This document shows, one piece after another, positions 53,219 to 62,649 of a DNA stretch of 64,000 bases. Numbering within the stretch: the first letter of the stretch is position 1; each line of letters starts with the position of its first letter. Where the stretch lies: the NCBI RefSeq assembly GCF_001931675.1, contig NZ_CP014839.1, positions 558,001-622,000 of the forward strand, given 5' to 3'. The notes under the pieces are model-generated. The model searched no databases. It had not been told where the DNA came from and saw only the letters and a list, made by a program, of their open reading frames with translations. The DNA is from Pandoraea thiooxydans (GTDB lineage: Bacteria; Pseudomonadota; Gammaproteobacteria; Burkholderiales; Burkholderiaceae). Both the position numbers and the translations under genes were made by a program.

Positions 53219-54616
53219 TCATGCCGAGGCGCTGCCGATCGCTGCCTGGGACAGGCGTTTGCGGTAAAGAAAATAGACCGCCGAGACTGCCAGCAGCCAG
53301 GGTACGCCGACGATCCATGAGATGTCCCAGAACTCGGTGTCCAGGCCCATGGTGATCAGGATCGCCGCCAGCAAGGCAATACCGGTGATCTGCGCGACGG
53401 GAAAGAACGGCATGCGCACCGGCAGCTTGCGGTCTTGCCACGCCTGGCGAAAACGCAGGTGCGTCACGAGAATCATGATCCACACGAAGATGCCGCCGAA
53501 CAGCGCGATGCCGAACAGATAGTTGTAGGCCAACGGGCTGAAGAACGAGATCGACGCGGCGATCAGAATCCCGACGCCGGAAATCAGCGTGGCCACCAGC
53601 GGCGTGCCATTGCTCGACAGGCGTCCTAGCCAGCTCGGTGCATAGCCGCCGCGTGCCAGCGAGAACAGCGTGCGCGATGAAAGATACAGGTTGGTGTTCA
53701 TGCTCGACAGGGCCGCGGTGATCACCACGAAGTTCATGATGCCGGCGGCATGAGCGATCCCGGCGTGCGCGAACAGCTTCACGAACGGGCTCTGCTGGAC
53801 GACCTTGGCACCGGCCTCGGTCCAGGGCAGGTAAGCCACCATGATGCCCAGCGCCAGCAGGTAGAACAGTGTCAGGCGCAACACCATCGAGCGCAGCGCG
53901 TGAGGAATGGCGCGCGACGGATCCTTTGCCTCGCCCGAGGTGACCGCCACGATCTCCACGCCATAGAACGAAAAGATCGCCATCAGCACGCCCATCCAGA
54001 CGCCGTGGAAGCCGTGCGGCATGAAGCCGCCGGGCAGGCCCGTCAGGTTGTGCAGCCCGACCGGCGCGCCTGTGCCCAGACCGAACACGTGGATCAGGCC
54101 CACCAGGATAAACGCGACGATGGCCACCACCTTGATCAGCGCGAACCAATATTCGAATGAACCGAAGTTGGTCACCGAGCGGCAGTTGACGTACACGAGC
54201 ACCACGCCGAAGGCGAGCGACCACAGCCAGACGGGCACGCCGGGATACCAGAAGCCCATGTATAGGCCCACCGCGATCGCTTCGCCGCCGACCGCGACGA
54301 CTTCGATGATCCAGTACGTGTATCGCACCACGAACCCGGCCCACCGGTTCAGATACATTTCCGCGTAAGTGCCGAACGAGCCGGCGGTGGGGTGGGCCAC
54401 GGCCATCTCCGCCAGGCTGAAGACCATGATCACGGCGACCACCGCGGCGATCAGATAACTTATCAATACGGCCGGCCCGGCATAGCCGATGGCGATGCCG
54501 CTGCCCATGAACAGGCCGGTGCCAATCGCGCCGCCAATGCCGATCATCGCGATTTGCCGCTGCGTCAGTGCTTTTTCCAACCCCCCTTCACGCGAGGTTA
54601 TGTTGGGCGACTCCAT
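53219..54616 (-). CDS. APC-superfamily amino acid permease
   Basis: 465 residues, about 12 transmembrane helices, starting at ATG 54616 after AGGAGAACAG. The N-terminal GGLEKALTQRQIAMIGIGGAIGTGLFMGSGIAIGYAGPAVL is the classic amino-acid permease helix 1 with the unwound GIGTG-like segment, and GEIEIVAVTSGEAKDPSRAIPHAL-like FYGVEIVAVTSGEAKDPSRA follows at ~235. It resembles GABA/aromatic permeases. The two upstream genes of the operon encode PLP enzymes, so it should import their amino acid substrate. Confidence 0.88.
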   Translation of the reverse strand: MESPNITSREGGLEKALTQRQIAMIGIGGAIGTGLFMGSGIAIGYAGPAVLISYLIAAVVAVIMVFSLAEMAVAHPTAGSFGTYAEMYLNRWAGFVVRYTYWIIEVVAVGGEAIAVGLYMGFWYPGVPVWLWSLAFGVVLVYVNCRSVTNFGSFEYWFALIKVVAIVAFILVGLIHVFGLGTGAPVGLHNLTGLPGGFMPHGFHGVWMGVLMAIFSFYGVEIVAVTSGEAKDPSRAIPHALRSMVLRLTLFYLLALGIMVAYLPWTEAGAKVVQQSPFVKLFAHAGIAHAAGIMNFVVITAALSSMNTNLYLSSRTLFSLARGGYAPSWLGRLSSNGTPLVATLISGVGILIAASISFFSPLAYNYLFGIALFGGIFVWIMILVTHLRFRQAWQDRKLPVRMPFFPVAQITGIALLAAILITMGLDTEFWDISWIVGVPWLLAVSAVYFLYRKRLSQAAIGSASA

Positions 54617-54653
54617 GCTGTTCTCCTGAGGATTTAGAAAATCACTACGGTGG

Positions 54654-55811
54654 TTATGCATCGGGCAGCAGCGCCGCCAGGCGGTCGAGCGCGGCTGAAG
54701 TGGTGAGCACGCCGGGCGAGAAGCGAATGGTCGCGCCGCGCGTGTCCGCCAGAATGCCCTCGAGCGCGAGCGAGACTTCCAGTGCACGCGGGTCGACGTG
54801 AGCCGGCAGCTCGGCCATCACGCTGCCGCCGCGCCGCGCATCCTCGCGCGGCGAGCGCAGCCGGTAGCCCTTGGCGTCGCACATGGCCATCAGGCGATGC
54901 GCGAGCTGCAGGTTGTGGGCGCGCAGCGCGCTGGCGTCGGCCGCCAGGCGCCAGGCAAGTCCGGGGCCGGAGGCGACATAGGGCAGGAATGACGGCGTGC
55001 CATTGTCGAAGCGACGCGCGTCGGGCGCCAGCGAAAACCGCGCGAGATCCCAGTTGAATGGATCGGGTTGGCTGAACCAGCCCTGCACGAGCGGCGCCAG
55101 CGCAGCGTCGAGCAGCGCCGGGTTGACGTAACCCAGGCCGGTGCCAGGCGCGCCGCACAGCCACTTGAGCGTGGTGGTGGCGACGAAATCGACGGCCGGG
55201 CAGGCGACGTCGAACTCGAGAATGCCGGCGCCCTGTGTGATGTCGACCGCAATCAGGCTGCCTTGCGCGCGACCGTGCGCCGCCAGGCGTGTGAGATCCG
55301 CGCGCTTGGAAGCGGTGGACGTAACCCAGGTTACGATTGCCAAGGCCACGCCGTCGTCCCACCGGGCGATGAACTCGTCGTCGCTGACAAAGGCGGCATG
55401 CTCGGCCAGCGGCACCGTGTCGAGCGTGAATCCGAGCACCGGCGCCATGCCCATGAGCATGAAGTGCAGGCTTGGAAAGCAGTCGGCGGCGATCAGCACG
55501 CGGCGCCCGGCCAACCGCTCCCGGCCCAGTGCACCAACGAACTTGGCGAAGGCTTCGGTAACGTTCTCCGCGGCAAACACCGAGCCGGCCGGCGCGCCGA
55601 CCAGGCGAGCCCAGTCATCCAGGGCGCGCTGTCTGATCTGCAGCCCGTAATCCCAGCGGCCGAGATCGGGGCGGCACCACTGCGAGGCGAACGTATCGAG
55701 CGCAGCACGCACGGCGTCTTCCTGCCCGGGGAACATACCGACCGAGTGGTACAACAGCCAGCCGTCGCGATGCGATCCGGCACGGTGAGTCATGAGTTGG
55801 TTTGCTTGCAT
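54654..55811 (-). CDS. class V aminotransferase-fold PLP enzyme (kynureninase/isopenicillin-N-epimerase-like)
   Basis: 385 residues of fold type I. The PLP lysine is in VDFVATTTLKWLCGAPGTGLGYV (~residue 220, TTLKWLCG), with the phosphate-binding AVDITQGAGILEFD upstream. It resembles kynureninase and isopenicillin N epimerase, but the reaction is not readable; a lyase or aminotransferase on the imported amino acid fits the context. It lies 37 bases upstream of the permease start and 17 bases downstream of the porin stop on the same strand. Confidence 0.82.
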   Translation of the reverse strand: MQANQLMTHRAGSHRDGWLLYHSVGMFPGQEDAVRAALDTFASQWCRPDLGRWDYGLQIRQRALDDWARLVGAPAGSVFAAENVTEAFAKFVGALGRERLAGRRVLIAADCFPSLHFMLMGMAPVLGFTLDTVPLAEHAAFVSDDEFIARWDDGVALAIVTWVTSTASKRADLTRLAAHGRAQGSLIAVDITQGAGILEFDVACPAVDFVATTTLKWLCGAPGTGLGYVNPALLDAALAPLVQGWFSQPDPFNWDLARFSLAPDARRFDNGTPSFLPYVASGPGLAWRLAADASALRAHNLQLAHRLMAMCDAKGYRLRSPREDARRGGSVMAELPAHVDPRALEVSLALEGILADTRGATIRFSPGVLTTSAALDRLAALLPDA

Positions 55812-55828
55812 CGATTTACCGTCGTGTT

Positions 55829-56899
55829 CTAGAAAATGTGGCGAATGCCCACGGCTACACCGGTCTGGTTACTCTTGCCCGGCAGTTCCGTGTACGCGCC
55901 GCCATCGACTTTGTTGTAGTCGAGCGTGGCGTAGAGCTGGGTGCGTCGCGACAGCGCATAGTCGGCCCACAGCGCGCCGGTGTAGCGCTTGCCGCTGTTG
56001 CCGGAAATGCCATTGACGTTCTTGATGTCGTCGTAATAGGCGGCACCGGTGAGCGACAGGGCGGGCGTGGCCTGGTAGGTGATGCCGGTGAAGAACGTCG
56101 AGTCCTTGCGCGGATTGGCAACGAACGAGCCGGTACTCACCGTGCGGCTCGGATCGTTGAGCGAGGCGTCCACGATGCCGGTGGCGTCATGCCCGCCCAT
56201 ATAGCCGAAGAACAGCTTGGCGGGTCCGGTGGTGTAGCGCGCGGCCAGGCCCCACATGCGTTGCGCGTTATTGGCGAGGTCGTGCAATTCCTGATAGACG
56301 GCGCCGAAGCTCAACGGGCCAAGGTCATACGAGGCGCGCGCTCCCCAGTAAGCGTTCTTGCTGAGGCTGCCTGGTTGTTGCCCGAAGCCGTAGGTCGCGC
56401 CCAGATGAAGGTGCTCGAAGGTGGCGTCATAGCTGAGCGCGTTGTCGATGCGCGCGTCGGTCATGTAAAACGCCCATGAGTTTGCCGTGTAGTTACCCAC
56501 GGTCAGCGGATCGTAATCGCCGTAAAGGTTGAATGCCTCGGTGCCCTGTCGGCCCAGCTTGATGGTGCCCAGGGGGCCGGACAACCCGACGTACGCGTCG
56601 CGGCCGAACATCCGGCCGCCCTGATTCAGGTAGCCGGTTTGCGGATCGAAGCCGCTTTCGAGATCGAAGATCGCCTTGAGCCCGTTGCCCAGCGCTTCCT
56701 CGCCTTTGAAGCCGAAACGGCTGTTGGTGATCGCGCCGTTGGTCAATTGCACACTGCTGTTGTTCGCGGCGTCCGCGTTGGTCGTGTAGCGTACGCTCTG
56801 GTCGACGATGCCATACAGCGTGACCGAACTTTGCGCCAACGCAGTACCGGCGAAGGTGGCGCCCAGGGCCAGTACGACGGCGTGACTTTTATGTTTCAT
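55829..56899 (-). CDS. Gram-negative trimeric porin (Burkholderia OpcP type)
   Basis: 356 residues from ATG 56899. A signal peptide (cut after ALAQ, ~residue 21-22) precedes SSVTLYGIVDQSVRYTTNA, the universal start of this beta-proteobacterial 16-strand porin family. The barrel ends with VAVGIRHIF, the terminal Phe needed for BAM insertion. The upstream frame to 57091 has no porin similarity. Sited within a catabolic operon, so it is likely substrate-specific. Ribosome site: GGAGATGT upstream. Confidence 0.92.
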   Translation of the reverse strand: MKHKSHAVVLALGATFAGTALAQSSVTLYGIVDQSVRYTTNADAANNSSVQLTNGAITNSRFGFKGEEALGNGLKAIFDLESGFDPQTGYLNQGGRMFGRDAYVGLSGPLGTIKLGRQGTEAFNLYGDYDPLTVGNYTANSWAFYMTDARIDNALSYDATFEHLHLGATYGFGQQPGSLSKNAYWGARASYDLGPLSFGAVYQELHDLANNAQRMWGLAARYTTGPAKLFFGYMGGHDATGIVDASLNDPSRTVSTGSFVANPRKDSTFFTGITYQATPALSLTGAAYYDDIKNVNGISGNSGKRYTGALWADYALSRRTQLYATLDYNKVDGGAYTELPGKSNQTGVAVGIRHIF

Positions 56900-57003
56900 A
56901 CATCTCCTCTTTCTCTTGTGTATTGCCCCCGGGACGGAGGCGTTGGTCGCTACCGCTGCCGGCCGTCGGAGACGGCCGAATGCTTGGAGAGAAACGCTTG
57001 CCG

Positions 57004-58176
57004 TCAGGCAGCGTCGGGCCCGAGCCTTGAGATAAAGGGCTCCAGCCGGTCCATGGCCTCGCTCAAACTGGCGTCGCTGCGCGCATAGCACAGGCGGATC
57101 TGATGCGCCGATTCGTCACCGAACGCCACGCCTGGCGCCAGACCCACGCCGGCTTCTTGCACCGCGCGCTTGCAGAAGGCGAGCGTGTCGCGCACACCGT
57201 CGATTTCGAACATCAGGTAGAACGACGCGGTATTGGGGACGACGCGCACGCGCGGCATGGCGCGCAAGCGATCGAGCACGAGACGCTGGCCGTTGCGGCA
57301 CCGCTCGACGAACGAGCGTACGAACGGCTCGCCATCGTTGAGCGCGGCCGCCGCCCCAGCCTGCAGGAAAGCCGGCGCGCCGCTGGTGTTGAATTGAATC
57401 AATTTCTCGAAAGTCGCAAGCATCGGGCGCGGGTAGATCATCCAGCCCATGCGCCAGCCGGTCATGGCCCACGCCTTCGAGAAGCTGTTGACCACGAACA
57501 CTGGATCGTCCGGCGCGGCCAGTTCCGCCATCGACGGCGCATAGGACCGGTCATAGACGATGCGCTGATAGACCTCGTCGGCGATGACGGCGATGCCGCG
57601 CCGCCGGGCGAAATCCAGCAGGCGGCGCTGCTGTTCGGCAGACATCATCCAGCCGGTCGGGTTGCCCGGCGAGGCGTAGTAGATCGCGCGCGTGCGCTCG
57701 TCGCATGCATCGAACAGGCGTTGCAGATCGAGGCTCCATCCGTGCTCCCCATAGCCGAGCGGTACTGCGCGCGTGTGGCCGCCGGCGATATGAATCGCCC
57801 GCAGGATGTTCGGCCACGACGGCGTGATGCAGACCACGTTGTCGCCGGGTTCGACGATGGCTTGCGAAACAAGCATCACGGCGTTCATGCCCGAACTGGT
57901 GGCCGCGACGCGCTCATCCTCGATCGAGATGCCGCACAACCGTGTGTAATAGGCGCGAATCGCCTCGCGCAGCGCGAGGATGCCGCGGTTGGGCGAATAG
58001 AAGGTATGTCCCGCGGCCAGCGCGCGATTGGCCGCTTCGCAGAACGGTTGGGGCGTCGGTAGATCGCTCTCGCCGGCCCATAGGCCGATGACCTCAGGAC
58101 GGCCGATGCCCAGACGCCACACGTCGATGATTGGCGAATCGGGCATGGACAAGATCGATTCCCTGGTAAGTCTCAT
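57004..58176 (-). CDS. class I/II pyridoxal-phosphate aminotransferase
   Basis: 390 residues. The PLP lysine is in VVNSFSKAWAMTGWRMGW (~residue 235), with SPGNPTGWMMS (~155) and the Asp/Tyr in IAVIADEVYQRIVYDRSY (~195) and terminal Arg in the HQIRLCYARSD segment. I chose ATG 58176, preceded by GAGGG, over the frame start at 58215. It converts an amino acid to a 2-oxoacid. First gene of the minus-strand operon and divergent from the HpaI aldolase across 306 bases that hold two TCTGAATTCAG-type sites. Confidence 0.88.
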   Translation of the reverse strand: MRLTRESILSMPDSPIIDVWRLGIGRPEVIGLWAGESDLPTPQPFCEAANRALAAGHTFYSPNRGILALREAIRAYYTRLCGISIEDERVAATSSGMNAVMLVSQAIVEPGDNVVCITPSWPNILRAIHIAGGHTRAVPLGYGEHGWSLDLQRLFDACDERTRAIYYASPGNPTGWMMSAEQQRRLLDFARRRGIAVIADEVYQRIVYDRSYAPSMAELAAPDDPVFVVNSFSKAWAMTGWRMGWMIYPRPMLATFEKLIQFNTSGAPAFLQAGAAAALNDGEPFVRSFVERCRNGQRLVLDRLRAMPRVRVVPNTASFYLMFEIDGVRDTLAFCKRAVQEAGVGLAPGVAFGDESAHQIRLCYARSDASLSEAMDRLEPFISRLGPDAA

Positions 58177-58226
58177 GATTTCCCTCGCGTTATGCAGGCA
58201 GGCGCCGCAATTCAATTTTGATGAAT

Positions 58227-58238
58227 TCTGAATTCAGA
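58227..58238. promoter_or_regulatory. palindrome TCTGAATTCAGA near the aminotransferase start
   Basis: A perfect 12-base palindrome in the divergent promoter, about 50 bases upstream of the aminotransferase start. It partly repeats the adjacent TGAATTC at 58222-58228. Proposed operator for the GntR regulator at 52416. Confidence 0.5.
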
Positions 58239-58374
58239 TTATTCTAAGATAATTTAAGCATCAAGCAAGTGGATTTGCGTAATTTACGTGTAAACCATGA
58301 CGTTTATGGCTTCGTGGTGTTGCGAACGGTGATTGGTCTTGCTGCGTTTGACACGTCATTCGTTTTTCAATATT

Positions 58375-58384
58375 CTGAATTCAG
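58375..58384. promoter_or_regulatory. palindrome CTGAATTCAG near the HpaI gene
   Basis: A perfect 10-base palindrome 147 bases from the first, in the same gap, about 100 bases upstream of the aldolase gene. The two full sites straddle the divergent promoters. Confidence 0.5.
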
Positions 58385-58482
58385 TTTATCGGTGCGACGC
58401 AAAATGCCGTCGTACGACCCCAGAGGGCGGTCGCGCAGACGCTCTTCCTCGAAACACCCCATGTATCCGGAGCTTTTTAATA

Positions 58483-59214
58483 ATGTTTAAGCCGCTCAAA
58501 TCCAAGATGTCCCTTGAGCAATCGATCGATTTGATCTGGCTGTCCCTGGGCAGCGTCGCGCTGGTTGAATTTGCCGCACACGCCGCTCCGGGGGCGATCG
58601 TGCTGGATCTGCAGCACGGTCTGTGGGAGCGCGGCACTCTCGAGGCGGCGATCGCCGCTGCCGGATCGGACGTGCCGGTGATTGCGCGCTGCGCCGAGAA
58701 TTCGCCGCATGCGATTGCGCAACCGCTGGACGCGGGCGCCGCGTCGGTGCTGGTGCCGCTGGTGGAGACTGAGGCCGATGCCAGGCAAGCCGTGGCGGCG
58801 GGACGCTATCCGCCTCTGGGCAGGCGCTCGGCGGGCGGTGTGCGCCCTCTTCTGGCGGGAGTCGAAGCGATGCTGGAGGCCGACCGCCAGGTCGCCGTGG
58901 GCGTTCTGATCGAAACCGTCCGGGGGGTGGAGAATGCCGCGGCGATTGCCGCTGTGCCCGGCGTCGACTATCTGTTTGTCGGCACCGGCGATCTCGCGCT
59001 CTCACGCGGCACTGGCGACCCCGAGGTGATCGCCCGCGATTGCGCCCATGTGTTGCGCGCGGCGCGGGAAGCCGGGTTGCCATGCGGCGTGTTCACCCAG
59101 GATGCAGCCGCCGCGCGCACGGCGCTGGCCAACGGATACCGCCTGGCGGTGGCCGCTAACGACATCGACGTGGCGAAGCAGGGGTTTTTGGCGGCGCGCC
59201 GCGCGCTGGCCTGA
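58483..59214 (+). CDS. HpcH/HpaI family class II aldolase
   Basis: 243 residues. The metal-dependent pyruvate aldolase fold is shown by the catalytic His in LQHGLWER (~residue 45), the Arg in PVIARC, the metal Glu in GVLIETVRGVENA (~145) and the Asp in FVGTGDLALSRG (~168). This family cleaves 4-hydroxy-2-oxoacids or their relatives. It starts at ATG 58483 after GGAG. With the divergent aminotransferase, a retro-aldol split of a 4-hydroxy-2-oxoacid derived from a hydroxy-amino acid is plausible. Confidence 0.85.
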   Translation: MFKPLKSKMSLEQSIDLIWLSLGSVALVEFAAHAAPGAIVLDLQHGLWERGTLEAAIAAAGSDVPVIARCAENSPHAIAQPLDAGAASVLVPLVETEADARQAVAAGRYPPLGRRSAGGVRPLLAGVEAMLEADRQVAVGVLIETVRGVENAAAIAAVPGVDYLFVGTGDLALSRGTGDPEVIARDCAHVLRAAREAGLPCGVFTQDAAAARTALANGYRLAVAANDIDVAKQGFLAARRALA

Positions 59215-59240
59215 CTGCACACGGCGCCAGGCGCGGGCTC

Positions 59241-61046
59241 TCAACCGTGGCGTCCTGGTGCGCTCTGGGGAGGCGCCTTTGATGGCGCGGCCGCCTGCAC
59301 CGCCGATGCGCCGCCTGGCATCACGGTCGGCTTGACGGCGTTGTCGGGTCGGATGTTGAGCATCGGCAGCGCCTGGCTGGCGATCTGCACGAATGCGGGC
59401 GCCGCAGCCTGCCCGCCGAAGTGCTCGGCCGCGCGCGGCTGGTCGATCGACACGGCGATCACCAGGCGCGGGTTGGACAGCGGTGCGATGCCGACGAACG
59501 AGGCGCGGTAAAGGCTGTGGTCATAGGTGTGGCCACGCAGCTTGTAGGCCGTGCCGGTTTTGCCGCCGACCCGGTACCCCGGCACTTGCGCCGTCGGCGC
59601 GGTGCCGCCCGGCTGCACCACGGTCTCCAGCATGTCGAGAATTTCCTGGGCAGTGTGTGCGCTGATGATTCGCACGCCGGCCGGCGGGGTCGGTTCAGTG
59701 TTTTTGAAGATACTGAACGGCACCATCACGCCGTGGTTGGCGAATACGGAATAGGCGCGCGCCAATTGGAACAGCGACGTCGAAATGCCGTAACCGTATG
59801 CCATGGTCGCCTGCTCGATCGGACGCCACGAGCGATACGGCCGTACCCGTCCAGCCGAGGCACCGGGGAAGCCGAGCTTGGGCGCCTGGCCCAGCCCCAT
59901 GTCGGTAAACATGTCCCACATTTCCTCGGGCTTGAGCAGCGTCGAGATCTTGGTCATGCCGATGTTGCTCGATTTGGTGATGATCTGCGTGGTGGTAATC
60001 ACATGGTTGGCGCTGTCGTCACTGATGACCGCGCCATGAAATTCGAGGCGGCCATTGCCGGTATCGAAGGTCGTGGTCGGCGTCACCCGATGCAGCTGCA
60101 GCGCCAACGCCATGGTCACCGGCTTGAGGATCGAGCCCGGTTCGAACGAATCCGTCAGAACGCGGTTGCGCAACTGGTCTCCGGTCAGATCCTCGCGATT
60201 GTTCGGGTTGTACGAAGGATAATTGGCCAGGGCCAGGACCTGCCCATACTTCGCATCCAGCACCACGGCCGCGCCTGCCTTGGCGCCGGTGCGCTTGACG
60301 GCGTCCTTGACCGCCAGATAAGTGGCCAGCTGAATGCGGGTGTCGAGCGAGAGCTCGACATTTTTCCCGTCGCGCGGCTCAACGTCGTCGCCGAGATCCT
60401 GGATGATTCGCCCCAGCCGATCTTCGATCACCAGGTGGCTGCCACCGGTACCCTTGAGCAGGCTCTGCTCACCCAGTTCGACGCCTTCCTGGCCCTGATC
60501 CTCGACGTTGGTAAAGCCAACCACGTGTGCGGCAATTTCGCCCTCCGGATAGAACCGTTTGTAAGCACGCGTCTCGTGCACGCCCGGCATTTTCAGCGCC
60601 AGGACTTCCTTGCCCACGGTCGGCGTGACCAGTCGTTTCAGGTAGATGAACTTGCGGCCATCGGTCAGTTTGGTGCGCAGTGTGGCCGGGTTTTCACCGA
60701 GCAATTTGGCGAGCTCGGGCAGCTCGGTCAGCGGTTTGTCTTTCGGCACTTCCACCGGATTGGCCCAGACGTCGTCGGCCGGCAGGCTGACCGCCAGGAT
60801 TCGCCCATCGCGATCGAGAATGCGGCCGCGCACCGCCGGCAATGGAATCTGGTGCTCGTAGCGCATCTCGCCTTGCTTGATATAAAAGGCGTTGCCCGGC
60901 CCCTGAATCCAGAATGCGCGCACGGCCAGGGCGATGAAAGCCAGGGTAATGAATGCGACGACCAGTCTTGAGCGCCAGGCGAAGGTGCCGCGATTGAGAA
61001 TTGGCGTGGAGTTGAGGGGAATATTGCGTTGGGGGGCGCTCTTCAT
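59241..61046 (-). CDS. class B penicillin-binding protein (FtsI/PBP3-like), stand-alone copy
   Basis: 601 residues from ATG 61046. One N-terminal membrane anchor (~28-46, LVVAFITLAFIALAVRAFW) and then the dimerisation region (RGRILDRDGRILAVSLPADDVWANP) lead to the transpeptidase domain with Ser305/Lys308 (FEPGSILKPVT), SSN at 359-361 and GGKTGTAYK (~500). It cross-links septal peptidoglycan with partners of the divisome. It is not in a dcw cluster, so it looks like a second FtsI copy. The frame extends to 61163 without support. Confidence 0.9.
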   Translation of the reverse strand: MKSAPQRNIPLNSTPILNRGTFAWRSRLVVAFITLAFIALAVRAFWIQGPGNAFYIKQGEMRYEHQIPLPAVRGRILDRDGRILAVSLPADDVWANPVEVPKDKPLTELPELAKLLGENPATLRTKLTDGRKFIYLKRLVTPTVGKEVLALKMPGVHETRAYKRFYPEGEIAAHVVGFTNVEDQGQEGVELGEQSLLKGTGGSHLVIEDRLGRIIQDLGDDVEPRDGKNVELSLDTRIQLATYLAVKDAVKRTGAKAGAAVVLDAKYGQVLALANYPSYNPNNREDLTGDQLRNRVLTDSFEPGSILKPVTMALALQLHRVTPTTTFDTGNGRLEFHGAVISDDSANHVITTTQIITKSSNIGMTKISTLLKPEEMWDMFTDMGLGQAPKLGFPGASAGRVRPYRSWRPIEQATMAYGYGISTSLFQLARAYSVFANHGVMVPFSIFKNTEPTPPAGVRIISAHTAQEILDMLETVVQPGGTAPTAQVPGYRVGGKTGTAYKLRGHTYDHSLYRASFVGIAPLSNPRLVIAVSIDQPRAAEHFGGQAAAPAFVQIASQALPMLNIRPDNAVKPTVMPGGASAVQAAAPSKAPPQSAPGRHG

Positions 61047-61211
61047 GTCCGGTGTCGTGCCTGCCGCGTGATTTCTGCGATGATAGTGCATTCCCGGTGG
61101 CCCGGGGAGGCATTTCAATGCAGCGGCTCCGGCGGTTTCTCGCCCGCGATGTGGTGCTGGCATTTTCGCGGCAATGAATTTTTTACACGTGCGCGCGTAC
61201 GCTCGCAGGCT

Positions 61212-61252
61212 GCCGACCGAGACTGGCTACCTTGGAGCCAGTCTCGGTCGGC
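61212..61252. terminator. 17-bp perfect hairpin at the end of tyrB
   Basis: GCCGACCGAGACTGGCT (61212-61228) pairs perfectly with AGCCAGTCTCGGTCGGC (61236-61252) around the loop ACCTTGG, starting seven bases past the minus-strand tyrB stop. It lacks a T-run in either direction, so it is either a T-less terminator or an mRNA-stabilising hairpin. Confidence 0.75.
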
Positions 61253-61258
61253 CTCGAC

Positions 61259-62455
61259 TCACTGCTGCATGACTGCGGCAAACGCCTGTGCCGTGTAAGC
61301 CACGTTTTTCGCATTCAGGCCGGCCACGCACATGCGCCCGGACCCGACCAGGTACACAGCGAATTCGTCCCGCAGGCGCTCGACCTGCTCGCGGGACAAC
61401 CCGGTATAGCTGAACATGCCGCGCTGCTTGACGATGTAGCTGAAGTCGACCCCAGGGCACTGCTTGACGAGCGCGTCATGCAGCTGTGTGCGCATGGCCT
61501 TGATGCGCACGCGCATCTGGGCGACTTCGTCTTCCCACTCCTTGCGCAATGCCGGATCGGTCAGCACCGTGACGGCGATCTGCTCGCCGTAAGTCGGCGG
61601 ATTGGAGTAGTTGCGGCGCACGGTTGCCTTCAGTTGGCCCAGCACGCGAGCGGCCTCCTCGGCATCGCGGCAAACGACCGACAGGCCGCCGCAGCGCTCG
61701 CCATAGAACGACAGGTTCTTCGAGAACGAATTGCTGACAAAGAAGCTGACGCCGGCATCGGTCATCGCGCGGATCGCATAAGCATCTTCATCGAGTCCGT
61801 CGCCGAAGCCCTGGTAGGCGATATCCATGAACGGGATCAGCTGGCGCTCCTTGGCCACCCGGACGACTTCCTGCCATTGGGTGCGGTCCAGATCGACGCC
61901 GGTCGGATTGTGGCAGCAGGGGTGCAGCAGCACGATCGACTGAGCCGGCAGTTGCGCAAGGCTCGCGAGCATCGCCTCGAATTGCACGCCGCCAGTGCTC
62001 TTGTCGTAGTAGGGATAGTCGTTGACGGTGAAGCCCGCGCCCTCGAATATCGCGCGATGGTTTTCCCAGGTGGGCGAGCTGACCCAGACCTGGCTGGCGG
62101 GGAAGTAGCGCTTGAGCAGATCGGCGCCGACCTTGAGCGCGCCCGAGCCGCCGATACTCTGGATCGTGGCGATGCGGCCGGCCTTGACGGCTTCATGGCC
62201 GGCGCCGAACAGCAGTTGCTGTACTGCCGCGCGGTAAGCCGCGTCGCCTTCCATCGGCAGATAGGGGCGCGGCGAGAGCTTGGCGGCGTGGCGGGCCTCG
62301 GCTTGCTGCACCGACTTCAGCAATGGCAGCCGACCCTCTTCGTCGTAATACAGGCCGACGCTCAGGTTGACCTTGTTGGCGCGGGGATCTTTCTGAAAGG
62401 CCTCGCCCAGGCTGAGAATAGGATCGCCGGCGTAGGCTTCGACATGCTCGAACAT
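61259..62455 (-). CDS. tyrB: aromatic/aspartate aminotransferase (class I, TyrB/AspC)
   Basis: 398 residues. Fold type I aminotransferase of the AspC/TyrB family: N-terminal [21 protein letters not shown] and [19 protein letters not shown], the [14 protein letters not shown] (~190), [23 protein letters not shown] (~220), PLP lysine in [17 protein letters not shown] (~255) and the substrate Arg in GMFSYTGLS and [12 protein letters not shown] region. It interconverts aspartate or aromatic amino acids with their 2-oxoacids. It is isolated here, next to the penicillin-binding protein and upstream of the hairpin at 61212. Confidence 0.9.
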   Translation of the reverse strand: MFEHVEAYAGDPILSLGEAFQKDPRANKVNLSVGLYYDEEGRLPLLKSVQQAEARHAAKLSPRPYLPMEGDAAYRAAVQQLLFGAGHEAVKAGRIATIQSIGGSGALKVGADLLKRYFPASQVWVSSPTWENHRAIFEGAGFTVNDYPYYDKSTGGVQFEAMLASLAQLPAQSIVLLHPCCHNPTGVDLDRTQWQEVVRVAKERQLIPFMDIAYQGFGDGLDEDAYAIRAMTDAGVSFFVSNSFSKNLSFYGERCGGLSVVCRDAEEAARVLGQLKATVRRNYSNPPTYGEQIAVTVLTDPALRKEWEDEVAQMRVRIKAMRTQLHDALVKQCPGVDFSYIVKQRGMFSYTGLSREQVERLRDEFAVYLVGSGRMCVAGLNAKNVAYTAQAFAAVMQQ

Positions 62456-62649
62456 ATGACAGACTCTTGTGAAAAAAGGGGGGGATGGTCATGTTGCGCC
62501 GCCGGTCGGGCGGCGTAGCGCTCCCATATTTACCAGAAGTCGGCCGTTATCGCTATCGATGGCCCATGCAAATCGAAGAAACTTGGCTCTTAATCATGAG
62601 CCATCGCCGCGCTACATTGGGGGCTCGATCCGACCTGGAGAAATTCATC

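Noticed and set aside
59421-60971. 516-codon plus-strand open frame
   Set aside because: Antisense to the class B penicillin-binding protein, which has intact SxxK, SxN and KTG motifs.
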